Assembly (NCBI RefSeq): GCF_040530035.1
Contig: NZ_JBEWCD010000001.1
Span: 992,001 to 1,056,000 of the forward strand
From: Roseibium sp. HPY-6
Lineage (GTDB): Bacteria > Pseudomonadota > Alphaproteobacteria > Rhizobiales > Stappiaceae
Direction of reading: 5' to 3'
DNA length: 64,000 nt
Made by a program: the position numbers and the translations under genes. How positions within the stretch are numbered: the stretch's first letter is position 1; every line of letters starts with the position of its first letter. The notes under the pieces were generated by a model that did not search any database, was not told the DNA's origin, and saw nothing but the letters and a program-made list of their open reading frames with translations. Positions 25,782-33,509 of the stretch are shown here, in pieces.

Positions 25782-26348
25782 ATGACAATGAACTTGATGC
25801 GACATTCGGAACTTTATGCAAACAGGCTGATTGCGGTTCTTCTGATCTGCCTGTGTACGATCGCGGGAATCGCCATTGCGGATACCGTGCGCGACGATCT
25901 GTTTGAAGCGCTGAAAAACGCGACCACCGAAGCGGAAGCCAAAAGCATCGAAAGAGATATCTGGCAGTCGTGGATCGAAGCAGCCCCGACCCCTCAACTG
26001 AAATCGAAAGTGGAATCTGCGATGCGCAAGCGCGAGCAGTACGACTTTCAAGGCGGCAGGGACATTCTCGACGAAGTTGTCAAAGAAGCCCCGAGCTATG
26101 CCGAGGGCTGGAACCAGCGCGCATTCATTCTTTTCCTTCAGGGCAATTACGAAGCCAGCCTCAACGATATCGAACGGGTTCTCGAGCTTGAACCGCGTCA
26201 CTTCGGGGCTCTTTCCGGCAAAGCGATGATCTATATGACGCTCGGTCGCGTCAAACTTGGTCAGGAAACGCTGCGCGAGGCCGTTGAGATTCATCCGTAT
26301 CTGCAGGAACGCTCCATGCTGATCAAACCCAAGGGCGTTGATCTCTGA
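25782..26348 (+). CDS. Exported TPR-repeat protein
   Basis: 188 residues. An N-terminal hydrophobic segment (LIAVLLICLCTIAGIAIA) ending at a probable signal-peptidase site, then a helix-rich region and two to three tetratricopeptide units, the clearest being AEGWNQRAFILFLQGNYEAS and HFGALSGKAMIYMTLGR. It is likely periplasmic and used for protein contacts; no partner is evident. The ATG at 25782 has GGGAG 7 nt upstream. Confidence 0.82.
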   Translation: MTMNLMRHSELYANRLIAVLLICLCTIAGIAIADTVRDDLFEALKNATTEAEAKSIERDIWQSWIEAAPTPQLKSKVESAMRKREQYDFQGGRDILDEVVKEAPSYAEGWNQRAFILFLQGNYEASLNDIERVLELEPRHFGALSGKAMIYMTLGRVKLGQETLREAVEIHPYLQERSMLIKPKGVDL

Positions 26349-26356
26349 AAAGTTGT

Positions 26357-27697
26357 CTAGTTTGGAGCTTTGGCGAGCGGAAAAGTAAGACGAACGGTCA
26401 GGCCGCCGCCCCGTGTGTCGCGCAGTTCCAGACTACCACCACTGGCCTCCACGATCGTCTTGCTGGTCGGCAATCCTAATCCGAAGCCAGTGTCCTTGAA
26501 GATTTTTCGCGCGTGATCGCCCCGTTCAAACGGTTCAAGAAGTCGGTGTTTTTCCGGTTCGGGAATACCCGGACCGTGATCGATTATGTCGATCCGCACC
26601 CTTGCATCATCTGAACTGGCGTCGATCTCGACGGTGTCTGCGTATTTGTTCGCGTTGTCGAGCAGGTTGGAGAGCGCGCGCACCAGTTCACTGCGCCGGG
26701 CCGTGATCGAAAACTGGCCGATGCAACGAAGTTCGATCGAAAATCCGAGGTCGCAATATTGGTCGACAAGTGCATGAAGAAGACTGGGCACATCAATGCG
26801 CATCGGTTCTTCCGAACTTGCACCGTCCCGCAAAAAAGTCAGCGCCGCGTTGATCTGATGATCCATGATATTGAGGTCTTCAAGGCTCCGGTCCCTGATG
26901 TCATCGTCTTCCAGAAGATCGAGACGCAGACGCAGACGTGTGAGCGGTGTGCGCAGATCATGGCTGATTGCGGCCAGCATTCGTGTTCGTTTTTCAAGAA
27001 AGTCGTTAATTCTCAATTGCATGCGATTAAAAGCCTGCGCCGCTGACCGCACTTCTCTCGGGCCGGCTTCCTTGACAGGAACCGGCACTGTCGAACCTTC
27101 GCCAAACGTTTCGGCCGATTGAGCAAGGTTCTCCATAGGTCTTATGAGCGAGCGTGCTGCCCAAAGCATGAGCGCAACTATTGTCAGCACAAGAAAGCCG
27201 AAGAACAGATAAAACGGGAGCCCGAGTATGGGTGGCGGCGGCCCGCGAAATCCCCATTCCGCACGGATGAGGCTGCCGTCGGACAGCCTTATGAACAGTT
27301 GCGGCGCTTTGCCAAACCCAAGGTCGCGCGGGCCGAGCACATGCTCGACCTTCATGCCAAGGAGCGTGTCACCCAGGTGAAAAGGACCAAACCGTCTTCC
27401 GCCCTCAACGCCGGTCGCGGCCTTGAGGTCGTCCTCGCTGACAAACCAGATATTCACATTCGGGGCCGAGCGGCGTATGTCTTCAAGCACCGCCAACCTG
27501 TTACCGGCAGGCGTCTCGTTGAGTTTGCCGATCGCGAGACTGACCTTGTGGCTGTTCATGAGCGCAAGATTGTTTTCCAGCGCTGATTTCAAGAAAAGCA
27601 CCACGACGACCGTGGCGACGATCATCAGGAAACCTGCGACCGACATCAGGACGAGGACCTGATACAGCATCGAATCCGGCCACAAACGCCTGATCAT
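26357..27697 (-). CDS. Sensor histidine kinase (EnvZ-like)
   Basis: 446 residues: membrane helix 1 (about 13-33), a periplasmic domain of about 130 residues, membrane helix 2 (about 155-175), HAMP, then dimerisation/phosphoacceptor helix AAISHDLRTPLTRLR with the active His, N box LSNLLDNANKYA, and G boxes DHGPGIP and GFGLGLPTSK. It autophosphorylates and passes the phosphate to the response regulator whose gene ends 1 bp upstream. The signal is unknown. Confidence 0.94.
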   Translation of the reverse strand: MIRRLWPDSMLYQVLVLMSVAGFLMIVATVVVVLFLKSALENNLALMNSHKVSLAIGKLNETPAGNRLAVLEDIRRSAPNVNIWFVSEDDLKAATGVEGGRRFGPFHLGDTLLGMKVEHVLGPRDLGFGKAPQLFIRLSDGSLIRAEWGFRGPPPPILGLPFYLFFGFLVLTIVALMLWAARSLIRPMENLAQSAETFGEGSTVPVPVKEAGPREVRSAAQAFNRMQLRINDFLEKRTRMLAAISHDLRTPLTRLRLRLDLLEDDDIRDRSLEDLNIMDHQINAALTFLRDGASSEEPMRIDVPSLLHALVDQYCDLGFSIELRCIGQFSITARRSELVRALSNLLDNANKYADTVEIDASSDDARVRIDIIDHGPGIPEPEKHRLLEPFERGDHARKIFKDTGFGLGLPTSKTIVEASGGSLELRDTRGGGLTVRLTFPLAKAPN

Positions 27698-27698
27698 G

Positions 27699-28418
27699 TC
27701 ATCCTTCGCGCGTTACAGGCGCGACAAATTCATAGCCGCCGGCGCGCACTGTGCGAATGTACTGGTAAGGCGCACCTCCGGCTTCAAGCTTGGACCGCAG
27801 GCGGCTGACCAGAATATCAATGTTGCGGCCGTTGGAAGCCCCGATCTGGCCCATGGTAAGTTCGATGAGCTGGTCGCGGCTCAGGACCCGGCCACTTCGC
27901 TCCGCCAAGACCTGGAGCAGATTGAACTCGGCCGGCGTCAGCGACACAAGCGCCTTGTCGGCATTGAAGAGATGTCTTGCGCGGCACTCCATTTCCCAGC
28001 CTTCAAAACAGAGTTTACCGCTTTCGATCGGGGATGCGACACCGCCAAGGTCAACTCTGCGAAAGAGTGCCCTGACACGCGCGATTAATTCACGTGGGTT
28101 GAACGGCTTGGGAAGATAGTCGTCGGCGCCCACCTCAAGGCCGATCACCCTGTCAATGTCTTCGTTCTTGGCGGAGACGATGATGATTGGCATTGCACCT
28201 GTCGCCCTGAGACGCCGGCAGATGCTGATGCCGTCTTCGCCGGGCAGCATGATGTCGAGAACGATCAGATCAACGCGATTGCTGGCCAGAAGCCTGTCCA
28301 TTTCTGGCGCATCACGTGCAAGGGTCACCTTGAAATCGTTGGCGATCAGGTGCCGCTTGATAAGCATTCCGATTTCCGGATCATCCTCGACAACCAGTAT
28401 GTGCGACGTCTTCTGCAT
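27699..28418 (-). CDS. OmpR-family response regulator
   Basis: 239 residues. The receiver domain has the acidic pair EDD, the phosphoacceptor Asp in LIVLDIMLPG, the Thr/Ser in IIVSAKN and Lys in KPFNPREL. The winged-helix DNA-binding domain covers about residues 135-235 (LTPAEFNLLQVLAERSG, then NIDILVSRLRSKLE and IRTVRAGGYEF). It forms an operon with the kinase gene. Two TGTTTCCG copies 10 bp apart lie in the upstream gap and could be its site. The ATG at 28418 fits the family; 28457 would add 13 residues. Confidence 0.92.
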   Translation of the reverse strand: MQKTSHILVVEDDPEIGMLIKRHLIANDFKVTLARDAPEMDRLLASNRVDLIVLDIMLPGEDGISICRRLRATGAMPIIIVSAKNEDIDRVIGLEVGADDYLPKPFNPRELIARVRALFRRVDLGGVASPIESGKLCFEGWEMECRARHLFNADKALVSLTPAEFNLLQVLAERSGRVLSRDQLIELTMGQIGASNGRNIDILVSRLRSKLEAGGAPYQYIRTVRAGGYEFVAPVTREG

Positions 28419-28472
28419 GCGCGGACCATAGGCCTGTTCCCCGCAAAAATTCATCAAGAAAGTTCGGAAAGT

Positions 28473-28508
28473 TGTTTCCGCATGTTTCCGGAATTCTGTC
28501 GGGAAACA
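28473..28508. promoter_or_regulatory. Tandem TGTTTCCG half-sites, candidate regulator operator
   Basis: TGTTTCCG at 28473-28480 recurs at 28483-28490, exactly 10 bp apart, and an inverted GGGAAACA lies at 28501-28508. Direct repeats at one helical turn are the usual arrangement for OmpR/PhoB-type dimers. The site lies between the divergent response regulator gene and the 163-residue protein gene. Confidence 0.45.
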
Positions 28509-28607
28509 GGGTGAAAACGAGCAGTGCGACCAGTTAACAGGCCGTTAACCTCCTCAACTCAAACGTGATTTCAGTAGCAGCGTTCACCCCATTTCAGGAG
28601 CAAATCG

Positions 28608-29099
28608 ATGATATCAATTGGCGCATCACCAATGATGCCTCCGCCCGGCACTTCTCCCAGGGATCAGGTGGCAAGCACACTGGAAGCAAAGGTTGAGACC
28701 GGCGAAATCAGTGCGGAAGACTCTGAAGCCATGCTATCGGCCCTCGATGCCATGCATGAAGAACGCAAGGCGTCCGGCTTGCCTGATTTTTCGTCCGGTC
28801 CACCCTCCAAAGAGGAGATCGCGGCAAAGTTCGACACGCTGCTTTCCGACCAGGTGGATGCGGGTGCCCTGTCGCAGGATCAGGCAGACCAGTTGAGCGC
28901 GCTGTTCGAAGAAGGCGAGATTGGTCCAAAAGCCCGCTTCGGTGACTTGGCCAATTCAGGCGGGCAGGATCTGAACGCTTTGATCCAGGAGTTCATGGCA
29001 TCCGTTCTGGAACAGGTTCAAACCGGAACGTCTTACGACGAGAGCGGTGAAACATCCTCTTCAAACGCCGCTTCGCTGCTGGCAGACTTTAAGGTCTGA
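28608..29099 (+). CDS. Uncharacterised acidic protein with an internal duplication
   Basis: 163 residues, strongly acidic, without signal peptide or membrane segment. AGGAG lies 8 nt before the ATG. Two helical segments resemble each other: KVETGEISAEDSEAMLSALD (about 30-49) and QVDAGALSQDQADQLSALFE (about 83-102). Each has a D/E-x-G-x-(I/L)-S turn like a degenerate EF-hand. The C-terminal third is Ser/Gly-rich. It is transcribed away from the OmpR-type regulator operon across a shared 190-bp region, so it may be a target. I do not recognise the family. Confidence 0.8.
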   Translation: MISIGASPMMPPPGTSPRDQVASTLEAKVETGEISAEDSEAMLSALDAMHEERKASGLPDFSSGPPSKEEIAAKFDTLLSDQVDAGALSQDQADQLSALFEEGEIGPKARFGDLANSGGQDLNALIQEFMASVLEQVQTGTSYDESGETSSSNAASLLADFKV

Positions 29100-29250
29100 T
29101 GACCATTTGCCTTGCTGCTCGGAGCTGCGACGCGGTGCTCACGGCCAGGTTTTCTGCAGTGCGCCGTTCGGAACCATAACAACCCGTTGAAGCGCACGCT
29201 GCGAAGCGGCCGGTCGTCGTCAGGCGGCCGGCCCGTTCGGTTTCTAAGCG

Positions 29251-31686
29251 TCAATGCCGCTCGACAAAACTGTCGATCACTTTTTTGACGCCAGCCTTTT
29301 CAAAATCGACTGTGAGCTTGTTGCCCTCGATTGACGTGATTGCCCCATAACCGAACTTGATGTGGAACACCCGTTCGCCGACGGAGTAGGCCGATGGCGT
29401 TTCGCTGACCGATTTGGCGACAAGTTCTCCTTCGATTGTCAAGGGACCCTGGCGTTTCGTGCGCGCGGACTGATATCCCCTGCCCCCTTCGGAAAAACCA
29501 TCATCGGACTGACGCGCCCGCTGTGCCCGTTGCCAACCGGGTGTCGAATAGCTGCCGCGCTCAAACGGATCGTTGTTGTCGAAGCGCGAGGGACCATAGC
29601 CGCCGCCCGCATAACCACCATAGCTGGACGACGGTTCCGCAATCTCGACATGGTCGACGGGAAGCTCGTCCAGAAACCGCGAAGGAACCGTGGATTGCCA
29701 CAACCCGTGGATCCGCCTGTTGGAAGCGAAATAAAGCTTGGCCCGCTTCTTTGCTCTTGTGATCCCGACATATGCGAGCCGACGCTCTTCTTCCAAACCC
29801 GCACGGCCACTTTCATCGAGCGCACGCTGGTGGGGAAAGAGCCCCTCTTCCCACCCGGGCAGGAAAACCGTATCGAACTCAAGCCCCTTGGCCTGGTGCA
29901 GTGTCATAACCGAAACCGCGTCATTGGCGTCGGCACTGTCCCGATCCATCACCAGCGATATGTGCTCCAGAAATCCAGCCAAGGACTCAAACTCTTCCAT
30001 TGAGCGCACGAGTTCTTTCAGGTTGTCGAGCCGCCCGGGCGCGTCGGCGGACCTGTCCAACCGCCACATCTCCGTGTATCCGCTCTCGTCGAGAATAATC
30101 TCGGCCAGTTCGATATGGCTGAGCTGGCCAAGCTGGCGCCGCCAGCGTTCAAAATTGTCGAGCACATTCTTCAAAGCATTGCGTGGCTTGGGCTTCAGCT
30201 CCTCCGTATCGATCAGTTGCTGCGCTGCCTGCATCAGGGGAATACGGTCTGCTCTTGCAAGGCCGTGCACCAGTTTCAAGGTCGCATCGCCAAGTCCGCG
30301 TTTCGGTGTGTTGACGATACGCTCGAAGGCAAGATCGTCGGCCGGCTGCACCACGCAGCGGAAATAGGCAAGCGCGTCACGGATTTCCATGCGTTCGTAA
30401 AAGCGGGGACCGCCGATGACCCGGTAATTCAGCCCCAGCGTGACAAATCTTTCTTCGAACTCGCGCAGCTGGAACGACGCACGCACGAGCACAGCCATGT
30501 CGTTCAGCGCATGCCCCTTGCTTTGCAGCGCTTCAATCTCGTCTCCGATCGTCCGGGCTTCCTCTTCAGAATCCCAGACGGACCCAACGGAGACCAGATC
30601 GTGATCGGGTTCTTCGAAGTCTGTGAAAAGTGTTTTCCCGAGCCTGTCCTGGTTGAACGAAATCAGATGGGAAGCCGCCGCCAGAATGTGGCTCGTCGAG
30701 CGGTAGTTACGCTCCAGTCGGATGACCACGGCACCCTTGAAGTCATGTTCGAAGCGCAGGATGTTGTCGACTTCAGCACCACGCCAGCCATAGATCGACT
30801 GATCGTCATCACCAACGCAGCACACGTTCGGATTGGCCTGTGCCAGAAGGCGCAGCCAAAGATACTGGGCAATATTGGTATCCTGGTATTCATCCACCAG
30901 CATGTAGCGGAACCGGCGCTGATATTCCTTCAGAACATCGGGCTGCGTTTTGAAAAGCGTGATGACATGCAATAGCAAGTCACCGAAATCGGCCGCGTTC
31001 AGGATTGAAAGCCGTTCCTGATACTCTTCGTAGAGCCTCCGTCCCTTGCCATTGGCAAAGGCCCGGGCTTCTCCCTCCGGCACCTGCTCCGGGGTCAGCG
31101 CCCGGTTTTTCCACCCGTCGAGAATGCCGGCAAAGGTTTTGGCAGTCCACCGCTTGTCGTCGAGGCCTTCGGCCTGGATGATCTGCTTGATAAGTCGTAT
31201 CTGATCATCCGTATCCAGGATCGTGAAGCTGGATTTCAGGCCGACGAGTTCAGCGTGTTTTCTGAGGATTTTTACGCAAATGGAGTGGAACGTACCCAGC
31301 CAGGCCATGCCTTCCACGTTGCCGCCGACGAATTTCGCGATGCGTTCCTTCATCTCGCGCGACGCTTTGTTTGTGAAGGTCACGGCGAGGATTTCATTCT
31401 GCCGGGCGCGGCCTGTTGCCAGAAGGTGAGCGATGCGTGTCGTCAGAACGCGGGTTTTGCCCGTCCCTGCCCCGGCCAGCACCAGTACCGGGCCCTCCGT
31501 TGTTTCAACGGCAAGTCTTTGTTCCGGATTGAGACCGGTCAGATAATCCGGTGCCTGGCGTGCTGCCATGGCCCGCGCGGCAATGCCGCCCTGCGGACGC
31601 GGCGGCGCAGGCGCCGGCTCGGCGCGCGTTGCGGCCGGCTCAAAGGGATCGTCGTAGGAGTCGTCATACCCGCCCGGGTCTGCCAT
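29251..31686 (-). CDS. uvrD: UvrD/PcrA-type ATP-dependent DNA helicase
   Basis: 811 residues of superfamily 1A. Walker A is GAGTGKTRVLTTRI; other motifs are TFTNKASREMKER, LVDEYQDTN, GDDDQSIYGWRGA, RLERNYRS and VMTLHQAKGLEFD, and the Arg finger region is YVGITRAKKR. After a Gly/Ser-rich linker the C-terminus (GERVFHIKFGYGAI, then VDFEKAGVKKV) is the Tudor-like domain typical of PcrA/UvrD that contacts RNA polymerase. It acts in nucleotide excision and mismatch repair. The ATG at 31686 (MADPGGYDD) is preferred over a 33-residue extension. Confidence 0.95.
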   Translation of the reverse strand: MADPGGYDDSYDDPFEPAATRAEPAPAPPRPQGGIAARAMAARQAPDYLTGLNPEQRLAVETTEGPVLVLAGAGTGKTRVLTTRIAHLLATGRARQNEILAVTFTNKASREMKERIAKFVGGNVEGMAWLGTFHSICVKILRKHAELVGLKSSFTILDTDDQIRLIKQIIQAEGLDDKRWTAKTFAGILDGWKNRALTPEQVPEGEARAFANGKGRRLYEEYQERLSILNAADFGDLLLHVITLFKTQPDVLKEYQRRFRYMLVDEYQDTNIAQYLWLRLLAQANPNVCCVGDDDQSIYGWRGAEVDNILRFEHDFKGAVVIRLERNYRSTSHILAAASHLISFNQDRLGKTLFTDFEEPDHDLVSVGSVWDSEEEARTIGDEIEALQSKGHALNDMAVLVRASFQLREFEERFVTLGLNYRVIGGPRFYERMEIRDALAYFRCVVQPADDLAFERIVNTPKRGLGDATLKLVHGLARADRIPLMQAAQQLIDTEELKPKPRNALKNVLDNFERWRRQLGQLSHIELAEIILDESGYTEMWRLDRSADAPGRLDNLKELVRSMEEFESLAGFLEHISLVMDRDSADANDAVSVMTLHQAKGLEFDTVFLPGWEEGLFPHQRALDESGRAGLEEERRLAYVGITRAKKRAKLYFASNRRIHGLWQSTVPSRFLDELPVDHVEIAEPSSSYGGYAGGGYGPSRFDNNDPFERGSYSTPGWQRAQRARQSDDGFSEGGRGYQSARTKRQGPLTIEGELVAKSVSETPSAYSVGERVFHIKFGYGAITSIEGNKLTVDFEKAGVKKVIDSFVERH

Positions 31687-31811
31687 GGTGTGCTGGTCCA
31701 GTTGCGTAAAAGCTTCAAGACCCAAAGGTCTTAGCAGTGAAGAACAATATAGCAACAAAGTGTTTCTGGCGAGGCGTGAAAACACCTTTAGATGGGGACA
31801 AGGAAAGGTGC

Positions 31812-31985
31812 ATGAACCCCGAGATTTATCGCTTCCGGGAACTTAAACTGATTGACCTGATGCGACCTGTTTCAGCGCGCCATACCAGCAAGATCAATGT
31901 TCCAGCAATCGACGAAGTCTGTGAACTCTACCGCCACCGGGACTACTGGATCCCGGTCTTGACGCTACGCGTCAAACCGGGATGA
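31812..31985 (+). pseudogene. Possible small gene whose 3' end runs into a palindromic repeat
   Basis: A 57-codon frame from an ATG with AAGGAAAGG just upstream. The first 44 codons (MNPEIYRFRELKLIDLMRPV and on) do not look like repeat sequence, but the last 13 (YWIPVLTLRVKPG) are the translation of repeat family 2, unit A. Either a small gene was truncated by repeat insertion or the frame is chance. No family recognised. Confidence 0.3.
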
Positions 31986-32640
31986 CAAGCAATCCGGACA
32001 TGCGCGAGAGAATCTCACTGTCGTCATCCCTGCGAAGGCAGGGATCCGGTAAACCCACCTTGTTGTCCATACCAAAAACGCTGCGGCGTACTGGTTCCTG
32101 GCTCGCGCTGCGCTGCGTCCCTGACGACAACTGAAACGAAAACCGCCCTCCATTGCCGTCCCGGACTTGATCCGGGACCTGCTCTCAGCACTAGCTTAAC
32201 CCCGGCTCAAGGCCGGGGCGGCTCCCCTTGAGCACTTTGTCATCCCTGCGCAGGCAGGGATCCAGCATTCACCGCCGCCTGCGTCTCCAATCACTGCAGG
32301 GAGGACTGGGTTCCGGTCTTGCCGCTAAGCGCAAACCGGGATGACAAGCAAAGCACGCATGCGCGAGAGAATCTCACTGTTGTCATCCCTGCGCAGGCAG
32401 GGATCCAGTAACCGCCGCCGACTGCGGACCCTATCGCCGCAGGGAGGACTGGGTCCCGGTCTTGCCGCTCCGCGCCAAACTGGGATGACAAGCAAACCCG
32501 CACACGCCCGGAAAGCCTAACTGTTGTCATCCCTGCGCAGGCAGGGATCCAGTATTCACCGACGCCTGCGGACCCTGTCACCACATGGACTGCTGGATCC
32601 TAGTCACTCCGCTCTGCAGCAGACCGGTTGGACAACACGG
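31940..32640. repeat. Palindromic repeat array, family 2, left part
   Basis: Two alternating hairpin units fill this stretch. Unit A (ATCCCGGTCTTG, loop, CAA-ACCGGGATGACAAGC) occurs at 31940-31990, 32302-32350 and 32444-32493, with a degenerate copy near 32585-32630. Unit B (GTCATCCCTGCG, loop, GCAGGGATCCAGTA) begins at 32023, 32239, 32392 and 32526. Between A and the next B lie about 40 bp containing GCGCGAGAGAATCTCACTG or similar. A separate TCCCGG/CCGGGA palindrome is at 32159-32177. There is no other coding potential. Confidence 0.85.
32159..32177. repeat. TCCCGG-CCGGGA palindrome, second copy
   Basis: TCCCGG (32159-32164) and CCGGGA (32172-32177) around ACTTGAT, inside GCCGTCCCGGACTTGATCCG. 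It differs by one base from the copy at 22334-22352, showing a third dispersed palindrome type. Confidence 0.6.
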
Positions 32641-32641
32641 A

Positions 32642-32938
32642 CTAGGTAAGCTTGGGAAAAAGGTCGTCCCAGTTGGGATTGCGCTCTTCGATCATTCGGG
32701 TTTTCCAGGCCCGCTTCCACCGCTTGATTTGCTTCTCGCGCTTGATCGCCTGTTCAATGTCTTCGTGAACTTCGTAGTAGACCAGAAGGCCCACTTTGTA
32801 TTTTGCCGTAAAAGCGCAGCCGAGGCCTACCTTGTGCAGACTGACGCGGCCCAACAAATCGTTGGTCACGCCGACATAAAGCGTTCCACCCAATTTGCTT
32901 GCAAGGATGTAGACATAATATTGCTGATCCAAGTGCAC
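32642..32938 (-). CDS. GIY-YIG nuclease-fold small protein inside the repeat array
   Basis: 98 residues from a GTG at 32938 (GGAAG 6 nt upstream); a TTG at 32953 is an alternative. The single GIY-YIG domain has YYVYILASKLGGTLYVGVT (VYI and YVG strands), the conserved Arg after TNDLLGR, and the catalytic Glu in AIKREKQIKRWKRAWK, ending IEERNPNWDDLF as in COG2827 proteins. It belongs to a different branch from the gene at 8561-8857. The stop codon touches a degenerate unit A on the left and family-2 repeats resume 109 bp beyond its start. It may act on the repeats, but no activity is shown. Confidence 0.9.
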   Translation of the reverse strand: MHLDQQYYVYILASKLGGTLYVGVTNDLLGRVSLHKVGLGCAFTAKYKVGLLVYYEVHEDIEQAIKREKQIKRWKRAWKTRMIEERNPNWDDLFPKLT

Positions 32939-33046
32939 AATGAACTTCCACAACTCTGAAATGAAAAAAGCACATTACCCCAACTTGCCATCCCAGCGAA
33001 ATCAGAGAACCGGCAATCGCAAGTGCCCACGGACCCTATCACTTCA

Positions 33047-33390
33047 GAGAGTACTGGATCCCGGTCTTGACGCTAAACGTCAAACCGGGATGACAAACGC
33101 TTTGTTTGTGCGTGGGAATTCCCCAACTTGTCATCCCTGCGAAGGCAGGGATCCAGTAACCGCCGGCGCCTGCGGCCCCGGCCACCACCGGGAGTACTGG
33201 ATCCCGGCCTTGACGCTGCGCGCCAAGCCGGGATGACAAGCAAACCCGCACGCGCGCGGGAAAAATTTCTCTGTTGTCATCCCTGCGGAGTCAGGGATCC
33301 AGTGATCGCCGCCGACTGCGGACCCTTTGACCGCAGGGGTTGCTGGTTCCCGGTCAGTTCGCTACGCGCCAAACCGGGAGGGCAAGGCGC
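33047..33390. repeat. Palindromic repeat array, family 2, right part
   Basis: Unit A copies at 33047-33096, 33192-33241 and 33336-33386 alternate with unit B copies starting at 33130 and 33276. The A-B-A-B order and orientation match the left part, so the array is continuous except for the GIY-YIG gene and about 110 bp next to it. The gap 32939-33046 shows no gene. Confidence 0.85.
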
Positions 33391-33437
33391 ACCGGCGGGG
33401 GTTTGCGTCTGGGGAGCCACTCAATCCCTCAGAAAGC

Positions 33438-33477
33438 AAAAATCCCGGTCTGCCAATGCATGGCAAACCGGGATTTT
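33438..33477. terminator. Terminator of the chemoreceptor gene, repeat-like
   Basis: AAAATCCCGGTCTGCCA and TGGCAAACCGGGATTTT pair (one mismatch) around ATGCA, with A-run and T-run on either side, so it functions in both directions. The core ATCCCGGTCT to AAACCGGGAT is the same as unit A of the adjacent repeat array. Confidence 0.8.
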
Positions 33478-33509
33478 CGGAGGGTGTTTCAGATGAAACC
33501 GGAACCGGC

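Noticed and set aside
31940..33390. CRISPR array
   Set aside because: Repeats are two different palindromic units with irregular spacing, imperfect identity and long conserved connecting sequence. There are no unique spacers of equal length and no cas genes nearby.
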